A stretch of 64,000 nt of DNA from Ramazzottius varieornatus (GCA_001949185.1 BDGG01000016.1:372001-436000), one strand, 5' to 3'. Numbered from the stretch's first letter, positions 1 to 13,227 are shown. The notes: generated by a model from the sequence alone, not told the origin. Numbers and translations: made by a program.

Positions 1-1055
1 ATGGCCTATTTTGAGTCAAGACTTAGATCCAGGCAAGCCAGCGATAACGGCGGAGAACATCTTCAGCAGTGATTATGGCTGCTGATGATGAGGCTTCTTC
101 TTCCTTATCGAGTGTCTAAATTTCCCCACAGCTTAGAGCCCACTTGAGCAGAAGACCAACGAGACAATTAATCACAATTTCTCCCATTTTAGGCTCGATG
201 GCGGAAGCCGGAAGGAAGGCAGTAGCTAAAGGGATGAACTCGAAGGCGAAATGGAAGTTTCCTTCTTTTGATGCCTTGATTCCTATTTTAGGCCTACACC
301 AGCGTTGAAACTGATGGCGACAGATGGGCTAGCTGTGAAGCAGTCAGGCGAAGCCAAATCGGCGACGATTGAATGGGTACACGTGTGACTTTACAGGAGG
401 TGTAATAAATAAGAGGTGGGCTGATTGACCGATAGCCAGTTGTCGGGCCGTTGGCTGTCAAGGCGGAAGTGACAAAAGCATGGCAGGCGGCAGGGCGATA
501 CGCTGCTGTGAGCAAGCCAGGATGCGGAAGAATAGGCGGTTAGGCAGCTTGATTGGCCAGCACCTCCATTATATCTCTCCGATTTGTAAATTATAGTGCC
601 TGGTAGGTCCTTTTGGCTGTAAACTAGGCATCTATGGCTGCAAAAGCAGGCAAGCGAGCAAAAAATCACGTTGGCCTCCGTGCATAGTCTTCGTGGTCGT
701 AAAATGCAAATTAAGACTAGGCTTCCTGTCATTGTGCATCTCGTTGCTTATTTTATGACCTCGACGACAAAGCGCCTCTGAACTTTATTGTATGATCTTT
801 ATCGATCGATTTGTCAGACAGCTGAGAAGCCAAAGTCAATTCACTGTTTGGAGGAGAGACTCAAGTTCAAGTAGAGGAAAGAGGAAGTGGGACCACGGAA
901 CCTCCTTGTTCGTTATGCAACCCCCAGACGGCCTAACACGACTTTAATGATGATGGTTCGCTCATCATGGCCCATCGTCCTGCCACTGTGACTATGCTAC
1001 CCTGAAGTCCGACCTCCATTCGGTCCCTCAGTTCCCTTTTCCAATCTTTATATTT

Positions 1056-1171
1056 GGGAGCTCGGCAAACGAACTTGACAAGATTGTTTTCTCAAGTGGC
1101 GCACGCGTCCAGCCTATAACAACGAAAAAGGGCGCCACTTGACAAACGATACTGTTGAGCTCGTTTGCCTG
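1056..1171. repeat. Palindromic element, copy 1
   Basis: Good example of the full element: outer arms GAGCTCGGCAAACGAACTTG and GTTGAGCTCGTTTGCC, inner core CAAGTGGCGCAC at 1093 and GGCGCCACTTG at 1131. It lies upstream of the first chordin exon found. Confidence 0.85.
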
Positions 1172-2002
1172 GGTTTGCTTTCTTGTTCGGGAGCTCCGTG
1201 TCATGACTTGGAATATGAGTTTAGTAGGGGGGAAACGTTCGTGTATCAAAGGCAGCAGGATACTTTTGAGTAGTGGCAGGAGAGCAGACGGAAGCAGCTG
1301 ATGTAGGCATCACAGCAGTGTGATCAAAATGGCGCAAAGTCAGTTCGTGTTTTACAAACAATTGTGGCGCCGGTCTGTTCACTGAGCTTGTGCCATGTGT
1401 GGAACGTTCATACACGCGCGGTAGTGTGCGTTTGGGTTTTTTGTCGGGAAGAAGTCGAGCTATGTGACCGAGATTCCACTAGGAAGCCAAGAAGATCGCA
1501 CTAGCGAAGCAGACGGGATGTTTTGGCCACTTTTGTTGCTTGTCTTTTGGGCGTCGTGCTGAATTAAGCTCTTGAGAGATGGACAGTTGTTTAGAGCTTT
1601 GCAACATGTCAAAGTGCTGAAAGTGGAAGTGCACGGAGGAAAGACAGTGACAGGCGCGTGAAAAGTCTCAGCAAGGGAGGACCAGTGAGGAAGAGAAAAG
1701 TGTGGAGATTAATTTTGTTTCATGTGCCTTTTTTGAGTCGGACCAGCGTTTGTATACAACGGTTATGACTGTTAAGTAAACTTCAAAAATGTCCACCAAA
1801 TTTGGGCAGGCGCTGCTTGCTCACGACTTTGATGGCCATTTTTAAAAGCAAGTCTGGCGCCATCAAAGTTCTAAAAGCTTGTAGGTAGCTTCTAGACGAA
1901 GTTCACAGTCCGCCATCGCGATCAACTTTCCGATTAACTGGGAACCAAATTGAGCGAAGAATGAACGGGGGAAGAAAATCGCGACCGAGGGCTCTGAGGT
2001 GT

Positions 2003-2117
2003 GAGCAAACTGATTTGGCCAGGCTTTTCCCGAACAGCGCACGTATTCGGTGAGATTGGCCGACAGTGTGCGCCTTCTGAGAAAACGCTCTGCTCAGTTC
2101 ATTTTGCCCACGTTCCA
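2003..2117. repeat. Palindromic element, copy 2 (worn)
   Basis: The right half is clear (GTGTGCGCC, GAAAACGCTC, TCAGTTCATTTTGCCCACGT). The left core is decayed to CAGCGCACG. Confidence 0.6.
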
Positions 2118-3474
2118 TGTGTCCGCGCGGCACCAAAAGCGCGGCCCCGAGTCGACTGTAGAACCAGGGCTCGTTCTGGGTCTGGCGACGTCACCGCCGT
2201 TTTCACGGGGACCAGACATGGGACAGCGTGCCCGTATGCACACTTTGCCCCAATTTCCCACCATTGAAAAGGCTAGACTTTTGTTTGAAAAGTCGTCTCT
2301 CATGCAAACATAATTTTAGTCTCTTGCGACATTTACGCCATTTCAATCTGCAGTTTCCAAAGTTTCCATTCTGTGGGGTTTTGATGATGGGCAAGTTACC
2401 GAGGAGGATGTTTTGGCTTTCGTGGATCTGAAATTATTCAGTGGCGAGGTCGGCAGGTTGGTGGGCTTTTAGAAAAGATTTTAACAGTGAGGGCAAGATG
2501 TTGGAAGAAGGGTTACATTAGAGGGATATTCGGTGGGCCGTAATCCTTGGGAAGTCAAATGGGATTATGTTTTCGGGGAAGTGTTTGCGGGGGCGTATAT
2601 TCCGGAGAAAGAAATGAGGGAAATTAGGGTGGTCGGTCTTTCAAATCATTCGGGCCAGTGAGCATTGCAATGTAATGCTTGTGAGGACACGTCAAGAGGA
2701 ACTGGAAAATCCGGAGATTTCTTTTGGTTAATGGAGTGGAAACATTAAGTAAATATTACCGCATTTCGTGTGTCCATCGTCATGATCACTTCGGTGGAGC
2801 TTGACGATCAGAAAACGCAAGCAGTCTGCGAAAATAAGTCGGACCTTCTTCCCAGATCATACTCTGCAATATCCGACTTGACAAGGTCGTCTTTTTCCTT
2901 GATTGAATTTCCGCGTTGTCAAATGAAATTTATTGTTCTCATAGGCGGATCAGTTTGAGCAAGCAAGGGGAAATTAAGAAGAGTGTTTTGTCTTTGGCAT
3001 TTTTTTTCTTGGGAGAGGATGAAGAGTCGGGTTTCGCTCACATGACTTGAGAATGCGACAATCAGTGAAAGAGAAGTTTTGGAAGGAAGGCGAAGATTTA
3101 TGATGGATCTTCACGAGGGGAAATTTGAGCGTGACAGCTCTTGAGACTCTTGGCTAAAAAGAGAAGTCTAGGGACGAGATGGTGAAGAGCCGAGCGAAAT
3201 GATGCGTGGAACGAAGCGACTTTGTGTCCTCTCGTGATCACAAAGTTACTGCAAACTGTGGACCTGTACCGCACAGCCGCAAATTAAATTAGCTCAACGT
3301 AATGGATGTAATAAATCCATAGCGCTGCTGACTCATAATAGTCGTCAAAAACATGCCAGCCATCATTCTCCATTTGGCAAAAAACGCAACCGCGACTGCC
3401 TTTAAGATATCCTGAAATTATCAATTTTATTCATGTATTTGATTTGACTAAACTATATCTTTATGTTTCTGCAG

Positions 3475-6400
3475 GATGTCATTTCGATGGACACTTTTTT
3501 GAGCTGGAAGAACAGTGGCATCCCGACCTTGGACCTCCTTTTGGAGTCATGTATTGTGTTAAATGCACATGCCTAGCCGTGAGTACTTTCCCGCATTGTT
3601 CAGAATTCAAATTTGTTTCATGCTCGAAAATATTTGGGATGTCGGCATACGACTTGAAGACGATCGTTTTTCCCAAATGGCGCACATTGTTGGCCCACAA
3701 CAATGACAATGTGCGCCACTTGAGGAAAACGATATTGTTAGAGTCATTTGCCGACGTCGCGTTTTTGGAAGCTGTTTTCCAATGGGAATGTCATTGGCGC
3801 GGTAGGTTCCGAGGAAAGGACAAATGACGGGGAAAGTCCGGTGTCAGAACTTCAAACACGAATGTCCGAAGACGGATTGCGCAGAACCAGGTACGCCAGA
3901 ATATCTTTACGCGAAAATCACTTGAGACATTTTTGCATATTTTTCTCCTTTTGTAGTTCTGCTTCCTAATCAATGCTGCAAAGTCTGCCCTCAACTGCCA
4001 AGTAAGTATACTGAAGGCACGCCGAAGTGTTTTTGTTCTTTCTTCCCCGTTTGAAATACGGACGAAGAGTGAAGAATTAAGGAAACTAAACAGACATTAG
4101 CGAGAAGAACATTCGCAACCACCCAGATTGCAAAAGGGGTCTTTATTCCTTGAAACAAAGAAAGGTTGCTTGTGTAAACAACTTGAAGCAATTGGTTCGC
4201 GCATTTCAGAATGACCGAAAGGTACAATAGAGCCACATTCTTTCGAGAAAAGTGATGGGGATATTTACACGTCGTCGCGGTGGTGGCCTTGCTCAAACAT
4301 TCCACGGTGGCAGGGCGGCCTTTTGGAAGTCCGCAGAAAAAGGGTCGGACAGCTCTCTTTTTACTCTGAAGAAAAAGGGATGTGCGATTCTTTTCTCCGG
4401 TAGAAGACCTGCTTCCCATCAGGATGAATAAGATGATGGAGCTTTCTCAGACAGACATCATGAGACATGCGCCGAGGCAACAGTTGCAAAGTTGCGTCAA
4501 AGCCAAGACACGTAACTGGAGCCTTCAGACAGTTTTGAGAACCTGTGGACTCTCTCAATGTCCACTAGAAAAATGAGACAAGACACTTTGTGAGAATTCC
4601 CGTACAACTTTTGGCGGAAGATATCGTGATGGTAAACAGATCAATCTGCTAACTTGCCAAAAAGAAGAACAACTTTGAGGAAGTACGCCCTACCCCGAAA
4701 AAGTTGCGCATCGTACTCAGAAACGTTTTGGGTGCGCAACTTTGACTGGTTGACAGTGGGAACCTGAGCATACATGTTGGATTATTTCTCCTTACCCATT
4801 GCAGTCGCGCAGCCAAGTGCGCGGACCAGAAGCACGTTCAACAAAGTGGACTATTGCAAACAGCGGTGAGCTGCGTTTCCTGCCCCATTACAGCGGCGCA
4901 GTCCACTGGCCGATGCGAGTTGCAACGTCAAGATTAGTTAAGGTCTAGAGGGCAAGGAGGAAGGATAAGTTTTAAAGTGGACATGGCTCCAGGTAGTCTT
5001 AGCCGAAACATTAGAAGGAGAGCTTATCCAGCAAAGGTGTTTGCATTTGAAACTAAGAGTGCCATGCAGAGGAGAGTTTAAGCAGTTTATTCAGGGCGAA
5101 ATCTGTAAAGTTTGACTCCTTTTCTGAAGAGACACTCTGTCAGGCGTGCTCTCACTTGTTTAAAGTCGCGATCAGCATTTTTCACAATCCAGTCCGTGAC
5201 AATGAGGCATCGTCCAGCGAGCAAACAATCCGCCACCACGCTTGACCACCAACCTCTCAACAAGTGAAACATTAACTCTCACCTTTCACATGTTAACCCT
5301 TTTCCCTTTCTGCTTACAGGTAACAACAAGAATGATCAGGATAAGCCAGTTCAAGATGCCAGTAAAAACGCCGGTATGTAAATTTTTGTGTTTTCACACT
5401 CAAATACACACTTCTCACTTTCTTTGGGATGTTCAGTAATGTCTTCGTTGCAGATTTCCTGGCGCTTTTTACCGGTGCGAATTCGGCGCAGGTCGCTGTC
5501 GGCTTCTTCCATTACGATACCAGCGGACTGCATTACACCATCCAGACTAGCCGGTATGTGGTGTGCACATGGTTTCATTCTTTTCTATCTGACAGACTTA
5601 AAGGCCGAAATATCCAACCTGTTAATTTTGCTCGTTTTAGTGGCTTGAGTGCGACGAATCTCCTGTTTCTTGACGAGGACAACAACACCTTCTTCAACCA
5701 GAAGTTGGACAAACCCAACGAGAACGACAACAAGGTACATACGTTTCAAGAGGCTGTTTCTCTGCTGATAAAATAAATGTGACGGTATTGATGTTTTACC
5801 TTCTGGTCTAGATCTGTGGAGTGTGGGAGCGCGTGCCACGACTCTACCGTCGGAACTTAGCCAAGGACACGTTGTCTGTCGCACTGGTCACTGCGGAGAA
5901 CCCGGAAACTTCCGTGAAAGGCATGCTGACTTCAAGGCGGACGCAAAGCGAAGGTATGTCCCCGCTCTTTACTTCGAAAGTTATCTTCTGTACCGGCCTG
6001 CTAACAGTTATGGTGCTCTTTCAGATACTTTCAGTGCGCTACTGCAGCCCAAAGACAACCGGAAGTCTGGCTTGGCTGGTGTGGCCTTGGTCTCCTTGGG
6101 CGCAGACGGCATTTCCCTCGAGTACTCTATCTCATTGAAAGGCTTGTCACTTGCCCGAAAAGGTAGACTGTCGGTTCTGTTTACCGCTCAATACATGGTA
6201 AGAACTCAACATAACTTGATAGCTTCATTTCAGATCTGAAGCAGGTGGCGACCATCACGCTGGAAAAGCCCGATGAGCGTAGGGTCGTGAAGGAAGTAAC
6301 CAGCGTTCTTTCACCAAAGGTACGGTACTTGTTCTGAGAAGGTTTGCGTGGTTATTGATGCACATGTGTATTCCTTAATTTTCCGTAGGCCTTAGAGGTT

Positions 6401-9040
6401 TCGGGTCGAATGGCCGACATCGCTGCTCAGGACATTAAGTGGCTGGCTCGGGGCCGTCTGACGCTTTCGCTAAAGGTATCAGGTGCGGACTTCGATTTGA
6501 CGGGCGCGGTTACCATTAGACCGACCTGCTCAGGTAAATTTATTACAATTAACCGACAAGAGGGAAAAACGGTGTGAACAGAATGGAAAATAGAAATCGA
6601 GAAAACTTTTGAATTAACGTCGGATTGTGCTTTTTTTATTGTAGTATGGCAAGCCGTACTGTACGATGTGAGCAGGACCAAGTCGCAAGGTGGTCCAGGT
6701 TCCGGTGTGGCGCTCTTTCATCCGCAGTCCGATGGAACCTTTACCTATGAACTACAGCTGATGCAGTTCCCGGGCCGACCAACGCACATGACGATCGAGA
6801 CGTACCCTCGTAAGGGACGCCGTCGGGTCGTTGATGACATTGTCAGCTCCTTTGGCAATGGCTGGGCTAATGGCTCCTACATCAAGCAGATTCCGAAAGA
6901 CATACAGAGTTTGATGGCGGACGACCTGGTCATGAATATCGTCAACGAGCATACCGTGGCGAGGATGCAGGGCCACATCAAACAAGTGTACTATAAGGAA
7001 GTACATAACCGCAGTAAGTCACGAAAGAAAACGTGCAGAAACATATCGATAACCAAAAACGAGACCTGAGAAAACGCGCTGGACAAAATTATACTTTTGA
7101 AGTGGCGCGCTCTCTCCAGTCCCAAAAAACTGATAACGTGCGCCGATTGTCAAAACAACCTTGCCGAGCTTCAAAATATGGAGATAACATTTGGGTCAAA
7201 GACTTGAGTGGTTCACATACAATCTGTCTTTTTTTCTTGGAGTATTTCCGAGTGTTATAATGGAGAATCCCGATGCGTCCTTCAGCCGTGAGACTCGTGA
7301 TTCCAGCGGGACGGCAGTGGCTTGGATACGCCTGGACGAGAACTGCATCCTCAACTACCAAGTCTTCATCGATGGTTACGCTGAACCTTACATTAAGAAG
7401 CTCCAACCAACCGTCGTCTACTCCATCGACCAAGAAGGATCGGCCGTTTCCAGACAAGTTCAGCTGGAACAGTTCAAGAAGAACAAGGTAATCGAAGAGA
7501 AACATATACCACAGTGTCATAGCAAGTGGCGCATTCTCTCAGCCAATAAGAGTACAGGTGTGCGCCACTTTTTGAAAACAACCTATCGTATTTGTTTTCC
7601 AAGCTCTCCAATCAATAGAAAATCAACGGGTTCATTTCGATGTGGTTTCAGTCGGTGGGAAAGGTGAAGAAAAGTGACGTGCTGATGGGCATGCAGAATG
7701 GGACTATCGAGATGACGATCACGGCCAGTGGGGAAGCTATCCCGCGGTTACGGGGACGAGTGACCGTGGTGGATGAATGTTCGGGCAACAAGCACAAGTT
7801 CAACGGGCTGATCATGGAGGACGCGGCCAGCTTGGCCGCACCGGTCTTCACCTGCCGCTATAACGACAAGACCTACCCCGACGGAAGCAGCTTCAGATCG
7901 GAGACCAAGAACTGCACCATGTGCTCTTGTCAACGCGGAAAGGTCAGCTGTGAGGATCAAATCTGCCCCAAACCTAACTGTCGCAACCCCGTCAAACTCG
8001 AAGGACACTGCTGCGTCACTTGTCCAGGTACAAAACAGTAGAGAAATCAAACTAACATCAAGCGAACAGACTCGTCATTTTCGTTGATCCATGTGGCGCA
8101 CGTTTTCAGTGTTATTCGTAGAGATCGTGCGCTACTTTAAGCAGCGATTTTTTCAAGTTTTTTCCACCGTCCTATTTGTGCTCGATGTTGGGACAGACGT
8201 CTCTTTTTTTGTAGTTCCAGGTTTGCTGAGTACGGTGAAGTTAGTGGCCAGCAATGCTAGTCAAGGATGCTACCTGGACAAGAAGTTCTACCGACCTGGC
8301 GAGACGTGGCATCCGTACTTGCCACCATTTGGCTTCTCCAAGTGCGCTGTCTGCACATGCCAACCCGGAAGTCTGACTGTCAACTGCAACCGTATCACTT
8401 GCCCCACTCTTTCATGCCCCGACAACGAAGCCATCAGGGAGAACCCTAATGACTGCTGCAAGAAATGCAAAGGTAACCGAAACTTCCTTACCGACTTCAA
8501 CCGTAAGGTTCACAATGAGAAAGTGGGACGGATGCTGAGTGTGTTTTCATTCAGATGCGCCGAAAGTGATTCCTCCGATACGACAGCCCAACGACTCATT
8601 GGCTGATGAAGCTATTGTCAGACTAGCGGAAGAAGAGTTAAAGGAAGGAGGATGTCGCATGCAGAGCGAAATCTTCAAGAACGGCGCAGAATGGCATCCG
8701 CGTGTCCAACCTTTCGGCATCATGAACTGTGTCAGATGTCACTGCAAGGTAAAGATCAATTTCAGGGCTGCTCTTCCGAGTTATTGAGCAAAGCTCCTCC
8801 TCTTTCAGGATGGAAAGTCATCTTGCAAGCGACAAAAATGCCCAAAGCTCTCATGCAGCTTTGTTAGGAAGGAACCTTCCGAATGCTGTCCGGTTTGCAC
8901 GAGTAAGAGAATCCCCTCGTCGTATTTAGTTTTATCTGTCTTCATAGACTTTCTGTCGTGCAGATCAAAGTGATCCAAAGGCCCGACCTAACCGAAGACT
9001 GCTAAAAACCAAAAGAAGGCAGCGAAGAAGGAAGGAATAA
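3475..9040 (+). CDS. CHRD: Chordin (BMP antagonist), 5' partial
   Basis: Chordin/Sog is a secreted protein that binds BMP/Dpp ligands extracellularly and sets dorsoventral patterning. Exons: 3475-3578, 3806-3890, 3957-4001, 5320-5373, 5454-5553, 5596-5734, 5812-5953, 6025-6162, 6234-6319, 6389-6533, 6645-7013, 7243-7487, 7652-8027, 8215-8472, 8555-8748, 8809-8902, 8964-9040. All join in phase with GT-AG ends and give about 882 residues. Order matches the family: one VWC/CR domain (3475-4001, ending CCKVCPQL), four CHRD domains (starting near 5454, 6025, 6645 and 7243; the first ends in [17 protein letters not shown]), then three VWC domains (about 7840-8027, 8260-8472, 8640-8902) with paired-Cys CxxCxC and CCxxC motifs. 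The protein ends in a short strongly basic tail ([11 protein letters not shown]). The signal-peptide exon was not found. Four introns carry copies of the palindromic repeat. Confidence 0.93.
3636..3760. repeat. Palindromic element, copy 3
   Basis: In the first chordin intron. The core GGCGCACATTGT pairs with ACAATGTGCGCC, so the stem extends beyond the consensus. Outer arms GATGTCGGCATACGAC and GTCATTTGCCGACGTC are preserved. Confidence 0.85.
7080..7172. repeat. Palindromic element, copy 4
   Basis: In a chordin intron. The left core is AAGTGGCGCGC; the right core GTGCGCCGATTG is partly decayed. The right outer arm CTTGCCGAGCTTC remains. Confidence 0.7.
7516..7590. repeat. Palindromic element, copy 5 (short)
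   Basis: In a chordin intron. Core CAAGTGGCGCA and TGTGCGCCACTTT are intact; the outer arms are mostly lost. Confidence 0.7.
8063..8152. repeat. Palindromic element, copy 6 (worn)
   Basis: In a chordin intron. Core ATGTGGCGCACG and CGTGCGCTACTTT, with traces of the left outer arm. Confidence 0.6.
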
Positions 9041-10221
9041 GTGTCGAAGGCGGTGGACGAGACGGAAGTGAGGTCGCGCTTTCTGCTCACCAAAGATTTT
9101 GTTGTGTTAAAATTAGTCTGTGTCTTTTGATCATCGGGGAAGGAAAGAAATCAGCAAAAGCGATTAATTTCTGTGTTTTTTTGTGCGGGAAGGAATCTCA
9201 TTGTCAGTGTTTCAGTGTTAAAGAGGCTTTAGAGTTCTGTGCCGGGAACCAATGTTCTTTTGGTCTTCAAGTGTTATCTTCTTATACAGCCGCGTGAGTG
9301 AGCTCATCCCACAAACAGTATTTTTCATTTTTTTAGCCGGCTGTACGAGAGGATTTCATGCTTCTTGGGCAGTAGTCTTCCATTGATGCGTTTGAAGTAG
9401 TATTTATATGTACTATACTAGCTGGACTGGACTGGACAGTTCGTTTCTCTGGAACTTGTCCCACCATCGTGTACACAAGCTCTTGACGCGCGTCGCTCTC
9501 TTGTTTTCTTCTTGTTGTTCTAGATTACTTTGATTTTTTATCGCAGTAGTCTTCCATGGTGGATAGATGGAAATAACCTCTCTCCTTATGTTCGTTGTGT
9601 TAGCTTAGTCTGTTTTCTTCATGTTTGGTTGATCGATAGATGGAATCGAGGACCGGCACAAGTCAATTAATGCTCCCGCTGTATGATTATTCTTGCCTCC
9701 CATACGCATTTGTACCAACCCACATGTACAATAGTATATTTATTTTTCTCTTTTGTTTACATAAAACTATCGTTAACATTCACCCTGTCCTCAAACCTCT
9801 ACGATTTACTGCGAATAAAATGAGGGAATTACCGCGGCGCAGGTCCTAACAACCTTAGAAAAAAGGCACTTCAGTTCAATGGTTCGGTCGATTGGGAAGC
9901 TGATCGACTGAACTGATGCACGTGAATTTAGCTGGGCTTCTGGCTGAATAGTCTTCCCTGTTCGATTTCCAAACAGGAATAAAATGAGAACATGATTTCA
10001 AACATGGCGGATGGTTTTTCTTGCCTAACGGAACGGTTGCTTGGTGACTGCGCGACTTGACCGAGGATTGCCGTGAGTCTGCATTATCGATCTGCGCATT
10101 GCACACGTTCCATTCAAATTTACATTCTAATTCGAGTCCGTGTTTGATTTCAAATTTCGTTCAGAGTTACGCCTTGTTGTCTTTTTGTCAAGTCTAGCAA
10201 CAACGTAATGATCATCTAGTT
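9041..10221 (+). other. Chordin 3' UTR and spacer
   Basis: No coding exon is visible. An AATAAA at 9814-9819 is the best polyadenylation signal for chordin, giving a 3' UTR of about 0.8 kb. The remaining 400 bases before the next start codon would hold the promoter of the downstream gene. I see no clear promoter motif. Confidence 0.5.
9814..9819 (+). other. Polyadenylation signal, chordin
   Basis: AATAAA, about 0.77 kb after the chordin stop codon and the best-placed signal before the next gene. Confidence 0.5.
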
Positions 10222-12181
10222 ATGGTGTACCGAATCAATTCCGCACTGACCGGCTCATCTGGGAAGGACCTGTTGTCTGGCGCCAAGGACTCGTTGGCCC
10301 ACGTTACAGCAGCCGCCGTTGATCACAGCGTCATTGTGGGCAGTGCTGTCGTCGGAGCTGCCGCTATCGGACTGGGTGCTTTGAGTGCTTCCTTCTTGTT
10401 GGACCAAGCTATCCCTAACCACAAGAACTTCCGCTCGCCCTTTCATTCACCAACTTCCACCTTCATCGAGTCTCCAGAGGCCGTACCTGAAGAGATATCG
10501 ATCACACGCAAAGCCATGACTGCGGAGATCCGAAGGGACCTTCACAATGCGCGCATGGAAGCCCAGAAGACCATGGACACGCTGCAGTTCTTGAAGAGCA
10601 AACTGGAGAAGCTGGAATCAGAAAATAAGCATTTGAACCATTTGATCGAGGAAAAGCACAATCGACTGGTCAGTTTGAACAATGAAAGGAAATGCGTCGA
10701 TGGAAAACTTGCGAAGGTAAAGGTATAGTTCTCAGAAATTTTTCGATGAGTTATTCTGCATTTATTCGAAGCTAAAAATCGTTGGGGCGTGTTTCTGAAT
10801 ACTTTTTGAACTGCATTAGCAATTCAATATTATAGGTGAATCCGCCGAGCACAAATATGGGCGATGACAGGGAACTGGCTGAAGATATGAAGTACAACGT
10901 CGCGGTTATTGAGGCTGCCACACAGAGGACCGAGTTTTTGCTGAAGAAAATCTCCACGGAACAGGAAGCGGTCAACCAGTTATTGCAGACCTCCTTGTCG
11001 AGGCTGGACAATCGTTTGGAGGCTGTCCATCAAGAAGTGTCAGATGTCAAGGTGGACCTGCTGGCTACAGGGCAACAGAAGGACTACGCACTGCAAGCTC
11101 TGAGTCCGGCTTGCAATAATCAGGGCCTTCTTTCTTCAGTCGTTTCCGGTAAGTAAGAAAAGATTAAAGTATTATTTCAAACGCATGGTTTCAATTTGCA
11201 TCAATGGTTCCAACAGAGAAAATTTGAAAAAAGGATGAGCATTTTCAAACACAGAGTGGGAGCCGGGCAAACGAAACGTACAGGATCGTTGTATCAAGTG
11301 GCGCAAAATTTCGTTGTCCTGGCTGGAAGGGTGCGCCACTCAAGACGCCAATCTTGCGCGTTCTGGCTGCCCAGCTCTCAAATCCGAGCGCGCGCGGCTT
11401 CTTATGGTAGTGAATGTTAAAGTACACCTGACAGCAAAGTTCGATATCAAGCACACCAGATAATGTTGAGAATTTGAATTCATAGAAATTGCCAGTCGGA
11501 AAGTGGAGGTACCGAGAGAAGGAGCTCGTTCGAGTGCCTCGTTACGCCCTTTCTCCGAGCTAAAGCAGCGTCTGAACGCTGACTACATGGCTCGCAGTGG
11601 CGCCACCTTGCCATCCCACCATTCCTATGTCCGCGAGACTGTCCAAGCTTTGGAACGAGGTCCCTTCAACATCGACGCCGTCATCAACAGCCTCCCATCC
11701 CGAGCCGAACTCTACAACAGAGACACTGAGACCAAGATCTCCACCGTCCCTCTTGTGAGAACAGAAGAAAAGGACACTAGCTCTGCGATGTCCACCTTCG
11801 ACAGAGAAAAAGCCATGGAGGACATCTCAACAGTGGAACCTAGCGAGATCAGCCAAAGTCAGTCTCACGTGGAATTACGAACTTCCTCCTCCAAGAAGGC
11901 GCTAGAATCTCTCGGAGCGTGCTTTGGTGTCCCAAAGAAGTCCAGTAAGACGGAACTTCCTGTGGAAAAGGTACGTTAGAATTAATGGTGAACAGACCAA
12001 AAGGGAAAGCGGAGTGATAAGTACTGTTTTGGTTCATTGAAGATTCTTCTAGACTTTTCCCAAGCTGTCCAAGAGTCGGTCCGTGGAGACATCAGCGACC
12101 CAGTCCGTCGTACCTTCTGTAATGCTGCAGCCAAAGGTGAGCCTCGTTGAGACTGTTGTAACTACCGCTGTCCACCAATGA
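10222..12181 (+). CDS. Unrecognised membrane-anchored coiled-coil protein
   Basis: I do not recognise this family. Exons 10222-10716, 10836-11148, 11486-11970 and 12053-12181 join in phase (0, 1, 0) and give 473 residues. Residues about 35-59 are a hydrophobic Gly/Ala/Val-rich segment (SVIVGSAVVGAAAIGLGAL) that fits one transmembrane helix. It is followed by a short Pro/Ser linker and then a heptad-like charged region (about residues 95-165 and 175-265) rich in Glu, Lys and Leu, which suggests a coiled coil. The C-terminal third is Ser/Thr-rich and probably disordered. The start was chosen as the first ATG of the open frame. The last exon might instead splice at GTGAGC (12137), so the final 15 residues are uncertain. 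A palindromic repeat sits in intron 2. The architecture suggests a tethering or organelle-membrane protein, which is inference only. Confidence 0.75.
11258..11378. repeat. Palindromic element, copy 7
   Basis: In an intron of the membrane/coiled-coil gene. Outer GGGAGCCGGGCAAACGAA pairs loosely with the right end GGCTGCCCAGCTCTC. Core CAAGTGGCGCA and GTGCGCCACTC. Confidence 0.8.
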
Positions 12182-13112
12182 CTGACCGACCATCTTCTTC
12201 GCCTCCTCTACGACGCCATCAACCTCTGAAAAGCAGAGAATCATACTGTAATTCAGATCAATCTAGAAATTCTACCTTGGCTTCTCTTGACACTTCGTGA
12301 CTTTTTCTGGAAATCGAATCTTCGTGTTTTCTTTCGCTTGTTCTCGAAAATTAAAACACATCCTTTCTTGAGGTCTGCTTCTCCAGTTTTTGCACTGTAG
12401 GGTTCGCTAACTTCCGCTACACTGGTCTAATACGAGTTCTGTCACTAGTGCTTTTTATTCGATGCATTTCGGATGTATTGATCGCACACGGTAGATGTCG
12501 AAAGACGTTATGCGAGTCTCTGGGCAATTATTTGTGGGCAGTAGTTTTCCTTCCTCATTGAAAGCTTTGCATGTGCACGGTATCGTTTGACTTCTTCATG
12601 TCTTTTCAACCCAAAGACCAAAACTGGTATTACGATGGCAAAATATTAATCTGTCACCGTTGAATTAATAAGGCAGGTGATATAGGTGATAGCCGTGCTT
12701 CGCAGGCCAGGCTTCGAAGCCGACAAAAAAAGTCAGTGAATTCTGCATATTATTTCCAGCGATAATGTGAGAATAAATTTCCCATTGGCAAGCCACCATA
12801 TCGTCGTACCGCGTTTCTTTTGATCACATTTCGCAAAATACATGCCCCAGCTTTCTCAAAGACTTTTCATATGCCACTGCAACGATTAGGCGGAACTAAA
12901 CATACCCTTTGGGCGTATTTCAAGAATATGTTGAAATTGTTTTCTTTTGGGTTCCTCGTTATGAAGAAGATCATTATTCGATGTTCATAATCACATATCG
13001 CTGTTTCCCCAAACGACAAAAGCAACTCTTCAAGTAACGTAGACAATGGAACAAAACGGACTACGACACCCTGAGTTCTTGCTTCGTGCATACCACGATC
13101 AAATGAAAGTTG

Positions 13113-13227
13113 GGGGAACGAACTGAACCAGATCGGCCTTTCCAAGTGACGCACGCTGCCAGCCAATCACAACGAAGACTTGCGCCACTTGAGAGAATGA
13201 TTTGGCCCAGTTCATTTGCCCAGCTCA
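13113..13227. repeat. Palindromic element, copy 8
   Basis: Intergenic. Core CAAGTGACGCACG and TTGCGCCACTTG, outer right arm CCCAGTTCATTTGCCCAGCT. Confidence 0.8.

Larger units (their letters stand above)
1..3474. other. 5' region with no recognised gene
   Basis: No frame in this stretch shows a recognisable domain or a convincing run of spliced exons. The first chordin exon begins at 3475 in intron phase 1, so an upstream exon with the start codon and signal peptide must exist, here or left of the window. The stretch contains two palindromic repeat copies (1056-1171 and a worn one at 2003-2117). The rest looks non-coding. Confidence 0.6.

Noticed and set aside
1518-1562. Hydrophobic leader-like start (MFWPLLLLVFWASC) upstream of chordin
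   Set aside because: It looks like a signal peptide, but no donor in it ends in phase 1 as the chordin exon at 3475 requires, and it stops at once at TGA. I could not join it to the gene.
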